Origin: Actinosynnema sp042752395
GTDB lineage: Bacteria > Actinomycetota > Actinomycetes > Mycobacteriales > Pseudonocardiaceae
NCBI RefSeq assembly: GCF_042752395.1
Contig: NZ_JBHYXZ010000032.1
Span: 4,877 to 68,876, forward strand
DNA: 64,000 nt
Direction: 5' to 3'
The translations under genes and the position numbers were made by a program. Of the stretch, positions 1-7,511 are shown in pieces. A model generated the notes under the pieces. The model had not been told where the DNA came from and searched no databases. It was given only the letters and a program-made list of their open reading frames with translations. Positions within the stretch are counted from its first letter, which is position 1. Each line of letters starts with the position of its first letter.

Positions 1-612
1 CGCGTCCGGGAACGCCGTGGTGGTGCAGGCCGGTCGCGACGCCACGGTCACCGTCCACCGAGGGCACCCGGCGCGGGTGGCGTGGCCGGTGCGGGTCGGG
101 CTGCCGCACACACCGGCCGACCACTACCGGCAACGCCACGCCCACACCGAACTGGTGGAGGCGTTGGCCGCCGGGCACTCGGCCGTGCTGGTCGGCGGTG
201 GGCGGCGCGCGGGCGTGGTCGTGTCGGGGCTGGGCGGGGTCGGCAAGTCCCAACTGGCCGCCCACCACGCCTGGCGGGTGTGGCGCGACCCGCCCGCACG
301 ACCGCCGACGCCCTCCGCACCATCTGGCCCACCATCGACACCACCTCGCCCAAGCCTTGCGCTCCAACACCACCACCCTTCACACCCACACCACCCCCGC
401 CCTGCTCACGCCCGCACTCCACGATGTGCTCCAACGCGCGGGGGAGTTCTCTGAGCGGCAGCGGCCAGGTCCACGCCGCCGTCACCTACTGGAACACCCT
501 CCACGACCACACCCGCTTCCGGCTGGGCCCCGACCACCCCGACACCCGCACCACCCGCGGCAACCTCGCCCACTGGCGGGAAGTGGTGGAGCGACAGGAC
601 GCCGACACCCGA
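1..612 (+). pseudogene. Decayed NB-ARC/TPR-type ATPase gene, 5' end outside window
   Basis: The gene is already open at the window edge. The first frame, to about position 295, carries a QAGRD segment and a P-loop (GLGGVGKS, positions 227-250) typical of NB-ARC/STAND ATPases. The sense then passes to a second frame (about 320-450, protein-like helical sequence ending in LHDVLQRAGEF) and a third (about 465-612) that reads like an actinobacterial TPR unit, with HPDTRTTRGNLAHW. Three frames in 600 bases, and the loss of nearly the whole NTPase domain, mean the gene is broken by indels and an internal deletion. Intact relatives are large regulators or conflict-system proteins with an NTPase core and C-terminal TPRs. 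Sequencing error could account for part of the damage but not for the missing core. Bases 613-907 hold no gene that I can recognise. Confidence 0.6.
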
Positions 613-907
613 CGAATGACGTCTGCCGTTCCCCGGTTGACGCGTCGAGCCGTGTCACTACGGAATTCCGAATCGGCCGTTTCGGTAACACGCTCGACAC
701 ATGTGGACGATTCCACGCGCCCTTGACCTGCCAAAACAATCATCGAACGCCACCGGCTCGGCGGTATGGGCATGCCGGACCGGGAAAGTATCGTTTCGGA
801 TCCGCCGGGTTCATAAACGGCGTTGCCGATCGGTTTCCGAGCTCCGCTCGCACCTCTCGGGTGACCGATCGGCGCTTCCCTGCACCCTCGCCTGAAAGGG
901 TTGCCCA

Positions 908-2068
908 GTGAGTTCTCCGCGTATCGTCCGATTAGCCGGTGCGGTCGTCCTCGCGATCGGTCTCGCCATTCCGTCCCTGCCCGCGGTCGCCGCGCCCAGC
1001 GGTGTGGCGACCACGTCCTCCACCTCCGCACCGCGCGTCTCCCTCGGTATGGCCGAGGCGATGCAGCGCGACTTCGGCCTCACCGCCGAGGGCGTGCAAA
1101 CACGCCTGGCCCAGGAGGAAAAGGCCCGTGGTGTCGAGGTCGTCGCCCGCAAGGTCTACGGCGCCGCCTACGCGGGCAGCTGGTTCGACCCCGCGACGGG
1201 CAAGCTCGCCGTCGCGGTGGCCGGTGACGCCGCTGCCGACAAGACCGGCCTCGACGTGACCGTCGTGCCCGTCGCGCACACCTACGCCCAGCTCGACGCC
1301 ACCAAGACCGCGCTCGACCGGCTGGCCGGCAAGGCCGCGCCCGCCGGGGTGAACGGCTGGTACGTCGACGTGCAGACCAACACTGTCGTCGTCACCGTCA
1401 ACCGGCACAAGGTCGACGCCGCCGTGACGGAGTTCGTCGACGAGGCGAAGTCCCTGCACCACGCCGTGCGCGTGGTGCAGGAGGACCACTCCCCCGTGCC
1501 CTACGCCGACGTCGTCGGCGGCTGGCCGTACTGGATCAACAACGCGGGCCGGTGCTCCATCGGCTTCGCCGTGTACGGCGGGTTCGTGACCGCAGGCCAC
1601 TGCGGCACCCCCGGCTCCCAGGCCACCGACCAGTACGGCGCGCTCTACGGCTACTTCGCCGGCTCCACGTTCCCCTACTACGACTACGCGTGGGTGCGGA
1701 CCGTCGCGGGCGTGAACCTGTGGGGCTACATGGAGGGCTACAACGGCTACTGGTACTACGTGCGCGGTTCCGCGCAGGTCCCGGTGGGCTCCGGCGTGTG
1801 CCGCTCGGGCTCGACCACCGGGATGTGGTGCAACTACATCCAGGCCCGCAACCAGACCGTGAACTACCCCCAGGGCGTCGTCTACAACCTGACCCGCACG
1901 AACGTCTGCGCCGAGCCCGGCGACTCCGGCGGCTCGTGGCTCAGCTCGAACCAGGCCCAGGGCGTGACCTCGGGCGGCTCGGGCAACTGCTCGACCGGCG
2001 GAACCACGTACTACCAGGAGGTCAACCCGATCCTGTCCGCCTACGGCCTGTCGCTGATCCTGTCCTGA
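908..2068 (+). CDS. Secreted S1-family serine protease with propeptide (streptogrisin/alpha-lytic type)
   Basis: The product is 386 aa. A GTG start with GAAAGG about 8 bases upstream is followed by a signal peptide (hydrophobic stretch about residues 8-28, cut near AVAA). A propeptide follows to about residue 198, with the helical and alpha-lytic-protease-type pro-region layout, then the mature protease. The catalytic triad is visible: His231 in TAGHC, Asp259 in YYDYAWV and Ser340 in GDSGGS. Paired cysteines (216/232, 298/308, 334 and one near 361) fit three disulfides of extracellular chymotrypsin-like enzymes. It should be exported, self-processed and act on extracellular protein. It stands alone with no partner gene. 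Family assignment is firm, but substrate preference (streptogrisin A/B/C-like) cannot be read from sequence alone. Confidence 0.93.
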   Translation: MSSPRIVRLAGAVVLAIGLAIPSLPAVAAPSGVATTSSTSAPRVSLGMAEAMQRDFGLTAEGVQTRLAQEEKARGVEVVARKVYGAAYAGSWFDPATGKLAVAVAGDAAADKTGLDVTVVPVAHTYAQLDATKTALDRLAGKAAPAGVNGWYVDVQTNTVVVTVNRHKVDAAVTEFVDEAKSLHHAVRVVQEDHSPVPYADVVGGWPYWINNAGRCSIGFAVYGGFVTAGHCGTPGSQATDQYGALYGYFAGSTFPYYDYAWVRTVAGVNLWGYMEGYNGYWYYVRGSAQVPVGSGVCRSGSTTGMWCNYIQARNQTVNYPQGVVYNLTRTNVCAEPGDSGGSWLSSNQAQGVTSGGSGNCSTGGTTYYQEVNPILSAYGLSLILS

Positions 2069-2138
2069 TCGCCGACACGTCCCCCATCCGTGGGTGGGCG
2101 CGGGCCCGGGGGCCGATACGCGAGCAGCCACGTGGGGC

Positions 2139-2260
2139 GCGGGGGGGGGGGGTTGGGGGTGGGGTGGGCGGCCAGGCGGTCCCCCACANNNNNNNNNNCC
2201 CCGCCCCCGCCCCCCCCGCGGCCCCCCGCCCGGGCGCCCCGCGGCCCGGTTGTCGGGGGT
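2139..2260. other. Assembly gap (N run 2189-2198) in homopolymer-rich sequence
   Basis: Ten Ns at 2189-2198 mark a scaffold gap of unknown true length. A G-rich run lies to the left (2139-2170) and a C-rich run to the right (2199-2260), so bases near the gap are probably unreliable. The space from 2069 to 2349 between two convergent genes holds no supportable gene; any terminator of the protease gene would fall here. Confidence 0.9.
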
Positions 2261-2349
2261 GCGTTCGCGGCCGCAGCCGGCGTCGACCGCTCGTCCAGCA
2301 CGAAGGCGCGGTCGAGCACGCCTTGGTCGGGGGCGGTCGCCCGTGGGCC

Positions 2350-3078
2350 CTACTCCAGGTCCCACACGGTGGCCGTCACGCTGATCGACGGGGTCAGTTC
2401 GTTGGGCCCGGGGGTTCGGGTCACGGTGAAGTAGCCGACCCGGCCGCCACGGGTTCGGAGGCACGCGGTGGTGCCGCGGCGGACGGCTGTCCATTTCCGG
2501 CCGAGGTTGGTGTCCAGCAGGTTCGCGCACTGCGCCAGGTCCGGGGGGATCGCTCCGTCCCACTCGACCACGGCAACGCCCGCGACTTCGTTCTCCGACC
2601 CGTAGTAGAGGTCCCCGGTCACGGCCGGGCCGGGCGGGCTCTGGTCCAGCCACCAACCGCCGCCCGGGCCGCCGTAGCCGCCCAGCTCCAGGTTGCCCGT
2701 CCACCAGACGGTCGCAGGTGCGGGTGTCGGCGTCGTCGTGGCGGTCGGCGGTCGGGTGGTTGCAGTGGATGCTTCCGGCGGGGCCGGCGACGTCGTGGTC
2801 GTCGCCGTGGTCGTGGTCGCGGGGCGTTCTGCGTCGAGCACCGGTGATCCGGTGGTCGGTCCGTTCCAGGTCGCCCAGGTGACAGCGGCTGCCGCCACCA
2901 CCACCGACACGCCGACCGCAACCCACGCCCAACCCGGGACGTGCAGGTCCACGCCGTACACCTTGACGTCCCGGCCGGCCTGGTTGACGTTGGAGCCGTT
3001 CGCCGCGCTGCCCACCTGGTCGATCCGCTCCGGTCCCGGTTCGTCGCCGCTCGCCACCTTGCCCCCCATCGACCGCAT
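2350..3078 (-). CDS. Single-pass membrane protein with Thr/Pro-rich linker, unknown function
   Basis: The chosen start gives 242 aa; ATGs at 3123 and 3069 are also possible. The cytoplasmic N-terminal part (about 45 aa) contains NVNQAGRDVKVYG, an (N/V)xxQAGRDV element that also occurs in the decayed NTPase at the left edge and is frequent at the head of actinobacterial STAND/TPR proteins. One transmembrane helix follows (about residues 53-75), then a Thr/Pro/Ala-rich linker of about 50 aa and an extracellular domain of about 115 aa with three Cys. No catalytic motif is seen. The topology suggests a surface sensor or anchor. The family is not recognised and the function is unknown. Confidence 0.6.
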   Translation of the reverse strand: MRSMGGKVASGDEPGPERIDQVGSAANGSNVNQAGRDVKVYGVDLHVPGWAWVAVGVSVVVAAAAVTWATWNGPTTGSPVLDAERPATTTTATTTTSPAPPEASTATTRPPTATTTPTPAPATVWWTGNLELGGYGGPGGGWWLDQSPPGPAVTGDLYYGSENEVAGVAVVEWDGAIPPDLAQCANLLDTNLGRKWTAVRRGTTACLRTRGGRVGYFTVTRTPGPNELTPSISVTATVWDLE

Positions 3079-3281
3079 CCGGTCACCATCGATACCAGAC
3101 AGCGCCGGTCTGGCGGGTCGCAACGGTGAACGCGCCGGCCGCGTCGCGCGACTTCTCGATCAGGGTGTACGACCGACTGATGCACGCGTCACGGCGATCG
3201 ACACCTACGCCCCGGCCGACCTCCGGCAGTGGGGCCGCGGGAGGGTGCCCTGCATCCCACCGCGGGCCGGGCCACAACCCC

Positions 3282-3890
3282 ATGATCTTGCTGGTCCACG
3301 GAGGTCTGGGGGACGGCATGAACGCCGACCGGTTCTGGACGTTGCCCGGAATCTCCCCGGCCCTGCGCGAGGAAGGCTTCCGCGTCCTGGCCCCCGACCG
3401 TCCCCGGCGGCCGCCCCACTGGGCCGCCGAAGCCGAGCACCTGGCGGCTGTCCTGCCCCGGCACCCCGTGACCGTCGTGGCCGGGTCGAACGGATGCTCG
3501 GCGGCCGTCCGCCTGGCGCTGGCGTTTCCGCATCTGGTCGAAGGACTGTTGCTGGCCTGGCCCGCGACCGCCGGGGACGCTGCCGTGGACTTCCGCGCCC
3601 GAGCCGATCTGGCCTCGCTCGGCGCGTCGGACCAGGACATCCGTGCGCTGCTGGACGGGCAGACGCTGCGGGGCGTCACCGACGACGAACTGGCCGGCCT
3701 CGCCATGCAGACCGGCGTACTCCCCTCGAATCCCGGGAATCGGGCCCACCAACGGCGAACAGTCGACGCGCTCCTGCGGCTGGTCCCGGACAGCGAGGAG
3801 CTTCCCGGTTGCCCGGAACCGCCCGATCCGGGCTTCGCCGCTCACCTCGACCGGTTCCTCGCCACGATCACCGAGTTCGCCGGCCGATGA
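3282..3890 (+). CDS. Alpha/beta-hydrolase fold protein
   Basis: The product is about 202 aa from ATG 3282, where the first beta strand and oxyanion motif begin (ILLVHGGLGDG). The frame is open back to GTG 3126, but those extra residues are low-complexity and unlike the family. The nucleophile elbow reads AGSNG with Ser as predicted nucleophile, followed by helix sequence AAVRLALAFP. A late Asp lies in the LVPDSEELPG region and a final His in AAHLDRF. The length is short for the fold (usually 250-280 aa), so the lid is small. It is probably an esterase or lipase-like hydrolase of unknown substrate. It is not in an operon with its neighbours. Confidence 0.6.
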   Translation: MILLVHGGLGDGMNADRFWTLPGISPALREEGFRVLAPDRPRRPPHWAAEAEHLAAVLPRHPVTVVAGSNGCSAAVRLALAFPHLVEGLLLAWPATAGDAAVDFRARADLASLGASDQDIRALLDGQTLRGVTDDELAGLAMQTGVLPSNPGNRAHQRRTVDALLRLVPDSEELPGCPEPPDPGFAAHLDRFLATITEFAGR

Positions 3891-4249
3891 CGTTCGGCCC
3901 CATTCCGACAGTCTGATGTCCGACGTCACCGGAGCAGGGAGAGCAACCGGCCGCGATCGTCCGAGGGCTGCACATGGTGTCCGGCCCCACCGTGGATTCC
4001 GGTGACGCGCCCGACGCGCCGGCCGGGCTTTGCAGCGGACCGTGGAGCCAGTTGCCACCGGCGTCGCCCAGGCATCCGTGTTCGGGGCGGGACGCCACGG
4101 CTGCCGACGACGTGCGCACCGGCACCCCGTCTTCGAGGCCCGCCCGGTCGGAAGACGTGTCTCCGATATGGGCGACACGCGCCAGGACATCGCGCGCTGA
4201 CGCGACCTGGCCGCCTTCGGCCACGTTGATCCCGACCACCGGGCGGTGG
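3891..4249. other. Intergenic stretch without a supportable gene
   Basis: The open frames across this 359-base stretch on both strands lack family-like sequence and convincing ribosome binding sites. The region leads into the FMN-riboswitch-like element and probably holds the promoter of the downstream rib-like gene. I could not fix a -35/-10 pair. Confidence 0.4.
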
Positions 4250-4375
4250 TATAAGGGTTTCGGTGCGATTCCAAGGTGCGGTGGTGAGAGCCCACCGGTT
4301 CCGCCGGTCACGGCGGGACGACTCGGTGCGATTCCGAGGCCACGCGGTGAGACCCCGCCTCTGCTCGGGCCCGTT
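4250..4375 (+). promoter_or_regulatory. FMN-riboswitch-like leader (RFN element)
   Basis: Two pseudo-symmetric halves, the hallmark of RFN elements, lie upstream of the RibE-RibB fusion. Each has GGTGCGATTCC (4262-4272 and 4326-4336) followed by a GCGGTG(G)TGAGA-CCC segment (about 4279-4294 and 4344-4357). FMN aptamers carry one GGUG-N-AAUUCC motif per half, plus GGCGGU and AGUCC/AGCCC segments. The 3' half departs from the usual GACAGUxxAGUCUGGAU consensus, so ligand affinity or specificity could differ. The ATG lies about 65 bases downstream, leaving room for an expression platform that sequesters the GGCGGAG ribosome binding site. A covariance-model search was not possible here. Confidence 0.6.
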
Positions 4376-4438
4376 GGCGCGGCCCCTGTTCCCGCGCGCG
4401 GTGAGGACCGACCTCCCGCGGTCGAGAGGCGGAGTCAC

Positions 4439-5659
4439 ATGTACACCGGACACATCCACGAGGTCGGCACGGTGCTGGCCGTCGACCGGACGGGCATCGC
4501 GGTCAGCGCGCCCGGGACGGCCACCGCCGGCCCCGGGTCGATCTGCCTGAACGGCGTCGGGCTCACCGTCGTCCCCGACGAGCGGGGGTCGGGCGCCCTG
4601 GCGGCGGCGCTGTCGCCGGAGACCCGGCGGAGGTCCACGTTGGACTCGATCGCGCCCGGCGCGCGGGTCAACGTGGAGGCGCCGCTGGCGTTGGGCGACC
4701 GCGTGGGCGGTCACCTGGTGCAGGGCAACGTGGACGCCGTGGGCAAGGTCGTCCGGGTCGACGACGAGACGACCGCCAGGCGGTTGTGGATCAAGCCGCC
4801 GGAGCGGTTCCTCCCGCTGGTCGTCCCGAAAGGACAGATCGCCGTCGACGGGGTCAGCCTGACCGTCGCCGACGTGTCCCGCGACCGCTTCTCCGTCGCA
4901 CTGGTCCCCGTCACGGTGGCGAACACCACCCTCGGCGACCTGGCGGCCGGTGATCGCGTGAACCTGGAACCCGACCTCCTCACCCGCCTGGCGCGGCGCT
5001 GGCCCGCCGACCCCGGACGCGCGGTGACCGAGGCGGTCGCGGCGCTGCCGTGGGCGGGACGCCGCTCGGGCGCGCGTGGTGTGCAGGAGGCCGTCGCGCA
5101 GCTCGCCGCGGGCGGTGCGGTGGTGGTGTGGGACCCGGACCTGGAGGGCGAGGGCGACGTGGTGTTCGCGGGGGCGAACCTGCGGCCGGAGGCGTTCACC
5201 TTCCTGCTCACCCAGGTCTGCGGCCACCCGACGGTGCCGTGCGCGCCCGAGGTGTTGGAGCGGCTGGGGATCGGTCCCATCCCCGGACCGGGTGACCGGC
5301 ACGGCACCCGCGCGCACGTCCCGGTGGACCTGGCCGCCGGCGCCGGCACCGGGGTGTCCGCGGCCGAGCGCGCGGCCACCGTCCGCCGCCTCGCCGACCC
5401 GCGCGCCGTACCGGGCGACTTCATCGGGCCGGGCCACGTCTTCCCGCTCGCCGCGCGTCCCGGGGGGCTCGCCGAGCGCGGCGGCCACACCGAGTCCACC
5501 GTGGCCCTGTGCGTGGCGGCCGGCCTGCCCCCGGTCGGGGTGTGCTGCGAGGTCATGAACCCGGACGGGACCATGGCGAGGGCCGCCGACCTGGAGGTCG
5601 CCGCGCTGCGCTGGGGTCTGCCGCTGGTCGACGTGGACGACCTCCGGAAGTACCTGTGA
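4439..5659 (+). CDS. Riboflavin synthase alpha-type / DHBP synthase fusion (RibE-RibB), divergent
   Basis: The product is 406 aa from an ATG with GAGGCGGAG upstream. Residues 1 to about 195 are two lumazine-binding repeats of riboflavin synthase (LNGVGLTV, GGHLVQGNVD, KGQIAVDGVSLTV, VNLEPDLLTRLARR). Residues about 205-406 are 3,4-dihydroxy-2-butanone-4-phosphate synthase (PGHVFPLAA, GHTEST, CCEVMNPDG, MARAADLE). RibB is normally fused to RibA, so this RibE-RibB order is unusual. Several family-conserved residues are changed: the Cys of NGxCLTV is Gly, SGHVD is QGNVD, and the DREnEGD loop of RibB reads DLEGEGD, losing its Arg. The gene follows an FMN-riboswitch-like leader and overlaps a methyltransferase. 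It either still makes riboflavin or has been recruited to a modified flavin or lumazine. The family is clear; the activity is open. Confidence 0.85.
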   Translation: MYTGHIHEVGTVLAVDRTGIAVSAPGTATAGPGSICLNGVGLTVVPDERGSGALAAALSPETRRRSTLDSIAPGARVNVEAPLALGDRVGGHLVQGNVDAVGKVVRVDDETTARRLWIKPPERFLPLVVPKGQIAVDGVSLTVADVSRDRFSVALVPVTVANTTLGDLAAGDRVNLEPDLLTRLARRWPADPGRAVTEAVAALPWAGRRSGARGVQEAVAQLAAGGAVVVWDPDLEGEGDVVFAGANLRPEAFTFLLTQVCGHPTVPCAPEVLERLGIGPIPGPGDRHGTRAHVPVDLAAGAGTGVSAAERAATVRRLADPRAVPGDFIGPGHVFPLAARPGGLAERGGHTESTVALCVAAGLPPVGVCCEVMNPDGTMARAADLEVAALRWGLPLVDVDDLRKYL

Positions 5660-6384
5660 GCACGGCGGGACGCGACCTCTACGACGACGACCGGTTCTTC
5701 GAGGAGTACCGCCTGCTGCGGGGTTCGGCCGCCGCGATCAACGACGCCGTCGAGGTCCCCGCCCTGGCACGGGTGCTGCCTCCCGTGGCGGGGGCGGCGG
5801 TGGTCGACCTGGGCTGCGGAACCGGCGCTCTGGCACGCCGGCTGGCCGACGCGGGAGCGGCGGACGTCCTGGCGGTGGACTCGTCCCGGCGCATGCTGGC
5901 GCTGTCCACCCCGCACCCGCGGGTCCGCCTGCTGCGCGCCGACCTGGACGACCTCGCGCTGCCCCCGTCCTCGGCGGACCTGGTCGTCAGCAGCCTCGCC
6001 CTGCACTACGTCGCCGACTACCCGGGGTTGGTGCGGCGGGTCGCGCGCTGGTTGCGGCCGGGCGGGCGGTTCGCGTTCTCGGTCGAGCACCCCGTCTGCA
6101 CCGCGGCCGACCCCATGACCGGGTGGTTGCGCACGGAGCACGGCACGGTGTGGCCGGTCGACGACTACGCGGCGGAAGGCCCGCGGACCCAGGACTGGAT
6201 CATCGAGGGCGTGCGCAAGCACCACCGGCGGGTGAGCACGCTGATCGGTGCGCTCCTCGCCGCCGGCCTGGAGCTGACCGCCGTTGACGAGCCGGTGCCG
6301 GACGTCGCGGCGCACCCCGGGCTGGCCGAGCACCTGCGGCGACCGCCGGTGCTGGTGCTGGCCGCCCGCCGCGGTGAGGGGTGA
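5656..6384 (+). CDS. Class I SAM-dependent methyltransferase
   Basis: The product is 242 aa. The GTG start overlaps the RibE-RibB stop by 4 bases (GTGA), so the two are translationally coupled. Motif I is VDLGCGTGALARRL (about residues 48-61), motif II contains VDSSRRML, and the post-motif region SLALHYVADYPG with WLRPGGRFAFSVEHP matches the UbiE/Coq5-like small-molecule methyltransferases. The substrate is not predictable from motifs. Coupling to a flavin-pathway fusion suggests a flavin, lumazine or early rib intermediate as acceptor; this is inference. No membrane segment is seen. Confidence 0.85.
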   Translation: MSTAGRDLYDDDRFFEEYRLLRGSAAAINDAVEVPALARVLPPVAGAAVVDLGCGTGALARRLADAGAADVLAVDSSRRMLALSTPHPRVRLLRADLDDLALPPSSADLVVSSLALHYVADYPGLVRRVARWLRPGGRFAFSVEHPVCTAADPMTGWLRTEHGTVWPVDDYAAEGPRTQDWIIEGVRKHHRRVSTLIGALLAAGLELTAVDEPVPDVAAHPGLAEHLRRPPVLVLAARRGEG

Positions 6385-6632
6385 ACGCGGGTCGGCGGCG
6401 CCTCCGACGTGGTGGTCGCGCGGGATGACGACCCGGAGCGGCGGCCGAGGGTGGTCCCGCACGGCCCCGGCACGCCGGTCCTCGGTCGGGGCGATCTCGG
6501 CGACGTCACCCGATGAGGGGCGACGCGGCGGTCGGGATCGGTATGCCGTATCGGCCACTCGGGGGTCGGCTGTCGACGGCGGGCGGAGCGGGCCGGCACG
6601 GTGGGGGCACGTGGTCCGAGGAGGAGGCGCAC

Positions 6633-6845
6633 ATGCGCGGTGCCCTGCTGGGGTTCGTGACGGCGGTGGCCGTCGTGGTGGCCGGGGTGACCGTGCCCGC
6701 GTCCGCCACGGAGATCGGCGAGTGGGTCGGGCCGTACGACGTGTTCGAGCAGTGCGAGGCCGACCGGAAGCAGGACACCCGCAGCTCGGGCCAGGTGTGC
6801 CAGCCGCGGGTGTTCGCGTGGTTCTACTTCGCGAACGGCGTGTGA
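6633..6845 (+). CDS. Small secreted two-cysteine protein A
   Basis: The product is 70 aa. The start is chosen at ATG 6633 because GAGGAGG lies 6-14 bases upstream and a clean signal peptide follows (MRGALLGFVTAVAVVVAG, cleavage near ASA). The mature part is about 45 aa with two cysteines (EQCEAD and VCQPR) and ends in an aromatic strand (FAWFYFANGV). Its layout matches that of the next gene. The function is unknown. It lacks any nearby modification enzyme, so it is not called a RiPP precursor. Confidence 0.6.
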   Translation: MRGALLGFVTAVAVVVAGVTVPASATEIGEWVGPYDVFEQCEADRKQDTRSSGQVCQPRVFAWFYFANGV

Positions 6846-6849
6846 CCGC

Positions 6850-7074
6850 GTGGCGCGCGTGAAGCTCGCCGTCGCGCTCGCCGCGGTGGTGGCGGTGGTC
6901 GTCGGTGCGCCCGCCCAGGCGGCGGGCCGGACGCGGTACGTCGCGAGCTACCCGTCGTTGGACGACTGCGTGGTGGCCGGCGCGGTGCAGCAGGGTGACG
7001 AGGGCTGGTGGGACTACGAGTGCCGTCCCGACGGGTCGGGCACCTACGCGCTCTACGCCGTCTACTACCCGTAG
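6850..7074 (+). CDS. Small secreted two-cysteine protein B
   Basis: The product is 74 aa from a GTG start only 4 bases after the preceding gene, so the two are probably co-translated. A signal peptide (hydrophobic about residues 5-22, cut near AQAAG) precedes a mature part of about 50 aa with two cysteines (DDCVVAG and YECRPD) and a C-terminal tyrosine-rich strand (ALYAVYYP). Together with the preceding gene it forms a tandem pair of the same plan: signal peptide, aromatic segment, Cys, about 20 residues, Cys, aromatic end. The pair probably arose by duplication. The function is unknown. Confidence 0.6.
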   Translation: MARVKLAVALAAVVAVVVGAPAQAAGRTRYVASYPSLDDCVVAGAVQQGDEGWWDYECRPDGSGTYALYAVYYP

Positions 7075-7101
7075 CCGGGTTTCGCCCCCGGTGCGGGCGA
7101 C

Positions 7102-7194
7102 CACCGGCTGCCCACCGCCGGCTGCTCACCACCGGCTGCTCACCACCGGCTGCTCACCACCGGCTGCCCACCGCCGGCTGCCCACCGCCGGCTG
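7102..7194. repeat. 14-bp tandem repeat, about 6.6 copies
   Basis: The unit is CACCRCCGGCTGCY (14 bp), repeated head to tail with changes mainly at the fifth and last positions. It starts just after the second small secreted protein gene. Each unit contains the palindrome GCCGGC or the near-palindrome ACCGGC. There are no spacers, so it is not CRISPR. The rest of 7075-7511 holds no gene; a hairpin at 7423-7450 is listed separately. It looks like a minisatellite between convergent units. Confidence 0.85.
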
Positions 7195-7422
7195 ACGATC
7201 CCGGGCCGTCCGATCCCGGCTCGACCTGCCGGTGATCCTGGTTGGTGGCGGGGCGAACGGCAGGTGCCGGCCGCGGGTGCACGCCGTGCGGAGGTTCGTG
7301 GAACGTCCGGACCACCAGGCCGACCGCGCCACCCGCGCCACCGACGACCGGGTTCGTCGGCGCGCGTCGTCCGGACCACCGCCCGCCGACGACGGGGGCA
7401 CGGTCAAGGCCGTGACCCCGTC

Positions 7423-7450
7423 ACGGGTTCCGTGCCTGCGCGGAACCCGT
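7423..7450 (-). terminator. Hairpin downstream of the aminomutase gene
   Basis: A perfect 10-bp stem (ACGGGTTCCG with CGGAACCCGT) and an 8-base loop lie about 60 bases beyond the aminomutase stop codon. No U-tract is seen, as is common in actinomycetes. It probably ends the NRPS1-aminomutase transcript. Confidence 0.55.
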
Positions 7451-7511
7451 CGGCCGGTGTGCGGTGCGCCCCTTCGATCAGCTCCGATCCCGATGTCGGG
7501 GACGGGCGGTC

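Noticed and set aside
3868..4311. 147-residue minus-strand frame in the rib leader region
   Set aside because: No family-like sequence, no ribosome binding site, and it overlaps the riboswitch-like element.
4250..4375. Cobalamin riboswitch
   Set aside because: A GGTGCGATTCC string also occurs in cobalamin leaders, but two symmetric halves, a GGTGAGAGCCC segment and the downstream rib-like gene favour an FMN element; no B12 box is seen.
6633..7074. RiPP precursor peptides
   Set aside because: Both have secretion signals and mature parts of 45-50 aa, with no modifying enzyme or protease gene beside them.
7102..7194. CRISPR-like array
   Set aside because: Units follow each other without spacers, are only 14 bp and there are no cas genes.
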